A DNA stretch of 64,000 bases, taken from positions 112,057-176,056 of the forward strand of contig JACOUT010000009.1 of the NCBI GenBank assembly GCA_016177705.1, written 5' to 3'. Made by a program: the position numbers and the translations under genes. Source of the stretch: Deltaproteobacteria bacterium (GTDB lineage Bacteria > Myxococcota > UBA727 > VGSZ01). Shown piece after piece: positions 62,389 to 64,000 of this stretch. How positions within the stretch are numbered: position 1 is the stretch's first letter; the number at the start of each line of letters is the position of its first letter. Below the pieces are notes generated by a model, which searched no databases, was not told the origin of the DNA, and saw only the letters and a program-made list of their open reading frames with translations.

Positions 62389-63867
62389 ATGAGCGCGCGC
62401 GACGACCACGACCGCGAGATGGCCAACGCCGCCGCTGTGGTGCCGCGCCTGCCCGACGGGCGCGTCTTGGTGGGCGAGCGCACGCACGCCGCGCGCTCCT
62501 GGCCGGGCACGGTGGCATTCCCCGGTGGCGGCCTCGAGGAGTCCGACCGCGCGCTGCCGCTGCTCGAGGGCGAGGGCCTCCCGCCGGCGGCGCGCGCGGT
62601 GCGCGCCTGCGCGCTGCGCGAGCTCGGCGAGGAGGTAGCGCTGTGGCGCCTGTCGAAGGCCGACGGGCGCCACGACGTCGCCGCGCATGCGCGCGCGTCG
62701 GCCGCGCTCGCGCAGGGCGCGCCGCTCGCCGAGGTGCTGGCGCGCGAGCAGCTCGTGCTCGACGACCGCGGGCTCGTGCCGCTCACCTTGTGGCGCGTGC
62801 CGAGCGGGCGCTTCGCCGTGCAGCAGTTCCTGCTCTCGCTCGACGGCGAGCCTGCGCTCGCACCAGTCGCCACCGACGAGCTCGACCACGTGCGCTGGGT
62901 GTCGCCGCGCGCGCTGCTCGCCGACTGGCGCGCCGGCCGCGCCTTCCTGCTCTCCCCAATCCGTCGCGTGGTCGCCGGCCTGGCGGCGCACGAGCACGAC
63001 CCGGTGGCCGCCATGCGCGCGCTCGCGCAACCGCCTACCGAGACGGAGCGCGCGCGCCTCGATCTGGTCGAGGGCGTGTGTTTGCTGGCGGCGCGCAGCG
63101 CCACGCTGCCGCCGGCCACGCACACCAACGCCGTGTTGCTCGGTGGGCTCGCCGGCGCCGCCATCCTGGTCGATCCGGCCGCCCACTGGGCCGACGAGCG
63201 CGCGCGCTTCGATCGCCTGCTCGAGTCCGCGCTCGGCGGGCGCACGCTCACTGCCATCATCTGTACCCACCACCACGTCGACCACGTAGCGGACGTCTCG
63301 CGGCTGGCGCACAAGCACGGTGCGCCGGTCTGGGCGCACAAGGAGACCGCCGCGCGCCTCGGCTGCCGCGTCGACCGCTTGCTCGACGACGGCGATCGGG
63401 TCGAGACCGCGCTCGCTACCTTCCAGGTGCTGCACACGCCCGGCCACGCGCCCGGCCACCTGTGTCTGTTCGACGAGGCGACCCGCGTGATGGTGGCGGG
63501 CGACATGATCGCCGCCGAGGGCTCGATCCTGATCGACCCCGACGACGGCCACATGGGCCTCTATCTGGCGTCGCTCGATCGCATGATCGCGCTCGAGCCG
63601 CGCGGCGTGGTGCCGGCGCACGGCCCGCTCATCGCCAACGGCGTCGCCCGCCTGAGCGAGCAGCGCGGGCACCGGCACGAACGCCAGGGCCGGGTGGAGG
63701 CCGCCGCGCGCGGCACGGGCGTGCGCGACATCGCGGTCGAGGTCTATGGGGCAGACACCCCGGCCGCCATGCTCCCCTTTGCCGAGCGATCGGTCCTGGC
63801 GGCGCTGCGCTGGGCCGAAGAGCGCGGCGTCGCCTCGGAGCACGACGGCCGCTGGACCGTGCGTTAG
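62389..63867 (+). CDS. NUDIX hydrolase / metallo-beta-lactamase-fold fusion protein
   Basis: 492 residues. Residues ~1-200: NUDIX domain with 'FPGGGLEESD' and, after a ~27-residue insertion, RACALRELGEEVAL (~73-86), the REUxEE core of the Nudix box. Residues ~250-480: MBL fold with 'AGAAILVDPAA', THHHVDH (~293, HxHxDH metal motif), 'VLHTPGHAPGHLCLF' and 'DMIAAEGSILIDPDDGHMGLYLASL' with further ligands, resembling LACTB2-type hydrolases. Both catalytic cores look intact. The fusion suggests a two-step hydrolase on a nucleotide-linked or acyl-thioester substrate. Separate genes elsewhere usually encode these activities. Confidence 0.88.
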   Translation: MSARDDHDREMANAAAVVPRLPDGRVLVGERTHAARSWPGTVAFPGGGLEESDRALPLLEGEGLPPAARAVRACALRELGEEVALWRLSKADGRHDVAAHARASAALAQGAPLAEVLAREQLVLDDRGLVPLTLWRVPSGRFAVQQFLLSLDGEPALAPVATDELDHVRWVSPRALLADWRAGRAFLLSPIRRVVAGLAAHEHDPVAAMRALAQPPTETERARLDLVEGVCLLAARSATLPPATHTNAVLLGGLAGAAILVDPAAHWADERARFDRLLESALGGRTLTAIICTHHHVDHVADVSRLAHKHGAPVWAHKETAARLGCRVDRLLDDGDRVETALATFQVLHTPGHAPGHLCLFDEATRVMVAGDMIAAEGSILIDPDDGHMGLYLASLDRMIALEPRGVVPAHGPLIANGVARLSEQRGHRHERQGRVEAAARGTGVRDIAVEVYGADTPAAMLPFAERSVLAALRWAEERGVASEHDGRWTVR

Positions 63868-64000
63868 CTCACGGTTCGACCGGGCACGACTCGTGCTCAT
63901 GGATCGGGCGTGGATCGTTTCCCCCCGTCCAGCCGTTGCACGTGTCGTGAAGGCGACGCGCCCAACCTGGCCTTTACCGCCCTCTGACGATCCACGGACC
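63868..64000. other. 3' end of window, no gene recognised
   Basis: 133 bases after the NUDIX-MBL stop contain no convincing ORF, RNA gene or repeat. Confidence 0.6.

Overview
The window is 64 kb of very GC-rich DNA with almost no intergenic space. It looks like a chromosomal segment of a Myxococcota-type (former Deltaproteobacteria) bacterium. The evidence is: many secreted lipoproteins in which the lipobox cysteine is followed by a long Gly-Glu repeat, a C-terminal MYXO-CTERM-like anchor (Cys, hydrophobic stretch, Arg cluster), Ser/Thr protein kinases beside a PTS phosphorelay, PilT-type motors, TSP3/OmpA proteins and a sigma-54 gene. I saw no rRNA, tRNA, CRISPR array, integrase or transposase. 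Assignments rest on reading motifs by eye; no database search was run.

Layout. 1-12 kb: the 3' end of a glycosyltransferase, a PPC-like lipoprotein, small enzymes (cupin, atypical SDR, methyltransferase, thioesterase), a large PHP-domain lipoprotein, a lectin-like Gly-Glu lipoprotein and a PG-binding-domain protein. 12-24 kb (all minus strand): a regulatory PTS array read hpf, ptsN, hprK, HEAT-PilT fusion, pilT-like, Ser/Thr kinase, alpha/beta hydrolase, rapZ, ptsH, ptsI. No sugar permease (EIIB/EIIC) accompanies it, so it is probably a signalling phosphorelay, and two retraction-type ATPases and a kinase sit inside it. 24-31 kb (plus strand): a tightly packed operon of MarR repressor, ABC ATPase, two FtsX/MacB-type permeases, a LolA-like periplasmic protein and an outer-membrane barrel, which reads as one trans-envelope export route for a hydrophobic cargo.

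31-37 kb: a duplicated lipoprotein pair flanking a Gly-Glu lipoprotein, an Smr protein and a plsC fragment cut off next to the second copy; then an AstD-like aldehyde dehydrogenase and a CotH-like lipoprotein. 37.5-43 kb: a NarX/NarL-type two-component system followed by a formate/nitrite-family channel, a small two-helix membrane protein and a TDT/TehA-family channel. Each of these three genes is preceded by a similar dyad with 7-nt spacing. 43-49 kb: a GH99/GH71-like lipoprotein, a small membrane protein, rpoN, and divergent from rpoN an OmpA/TSP3 protein with a good -24/-12 promoter in front of it.

49-57 kb: a TSP3-repeat protein with MYXO-CTERM-like tail, an adjoining glycosidase-like lipoprotein, a PGRP-type amidase, and a methyltransferase. 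57-64 kb: a signal-less Gly-Glu Cys-rich remnant, a LysR regulator with a perfect dyad divergent from a 55-residue membrane protein, a membrane protein, a PNPOx-like protein, a multi-TM Ser/Thr kinase, and a NUDIX/metallo-beta-lactamase fusion. The most interesting units are the PTS array with embedded motors, the MarR/ABC/LolA/barrel exporter, and the two-component/anion-channel regulon with its shared operator-like dyads.
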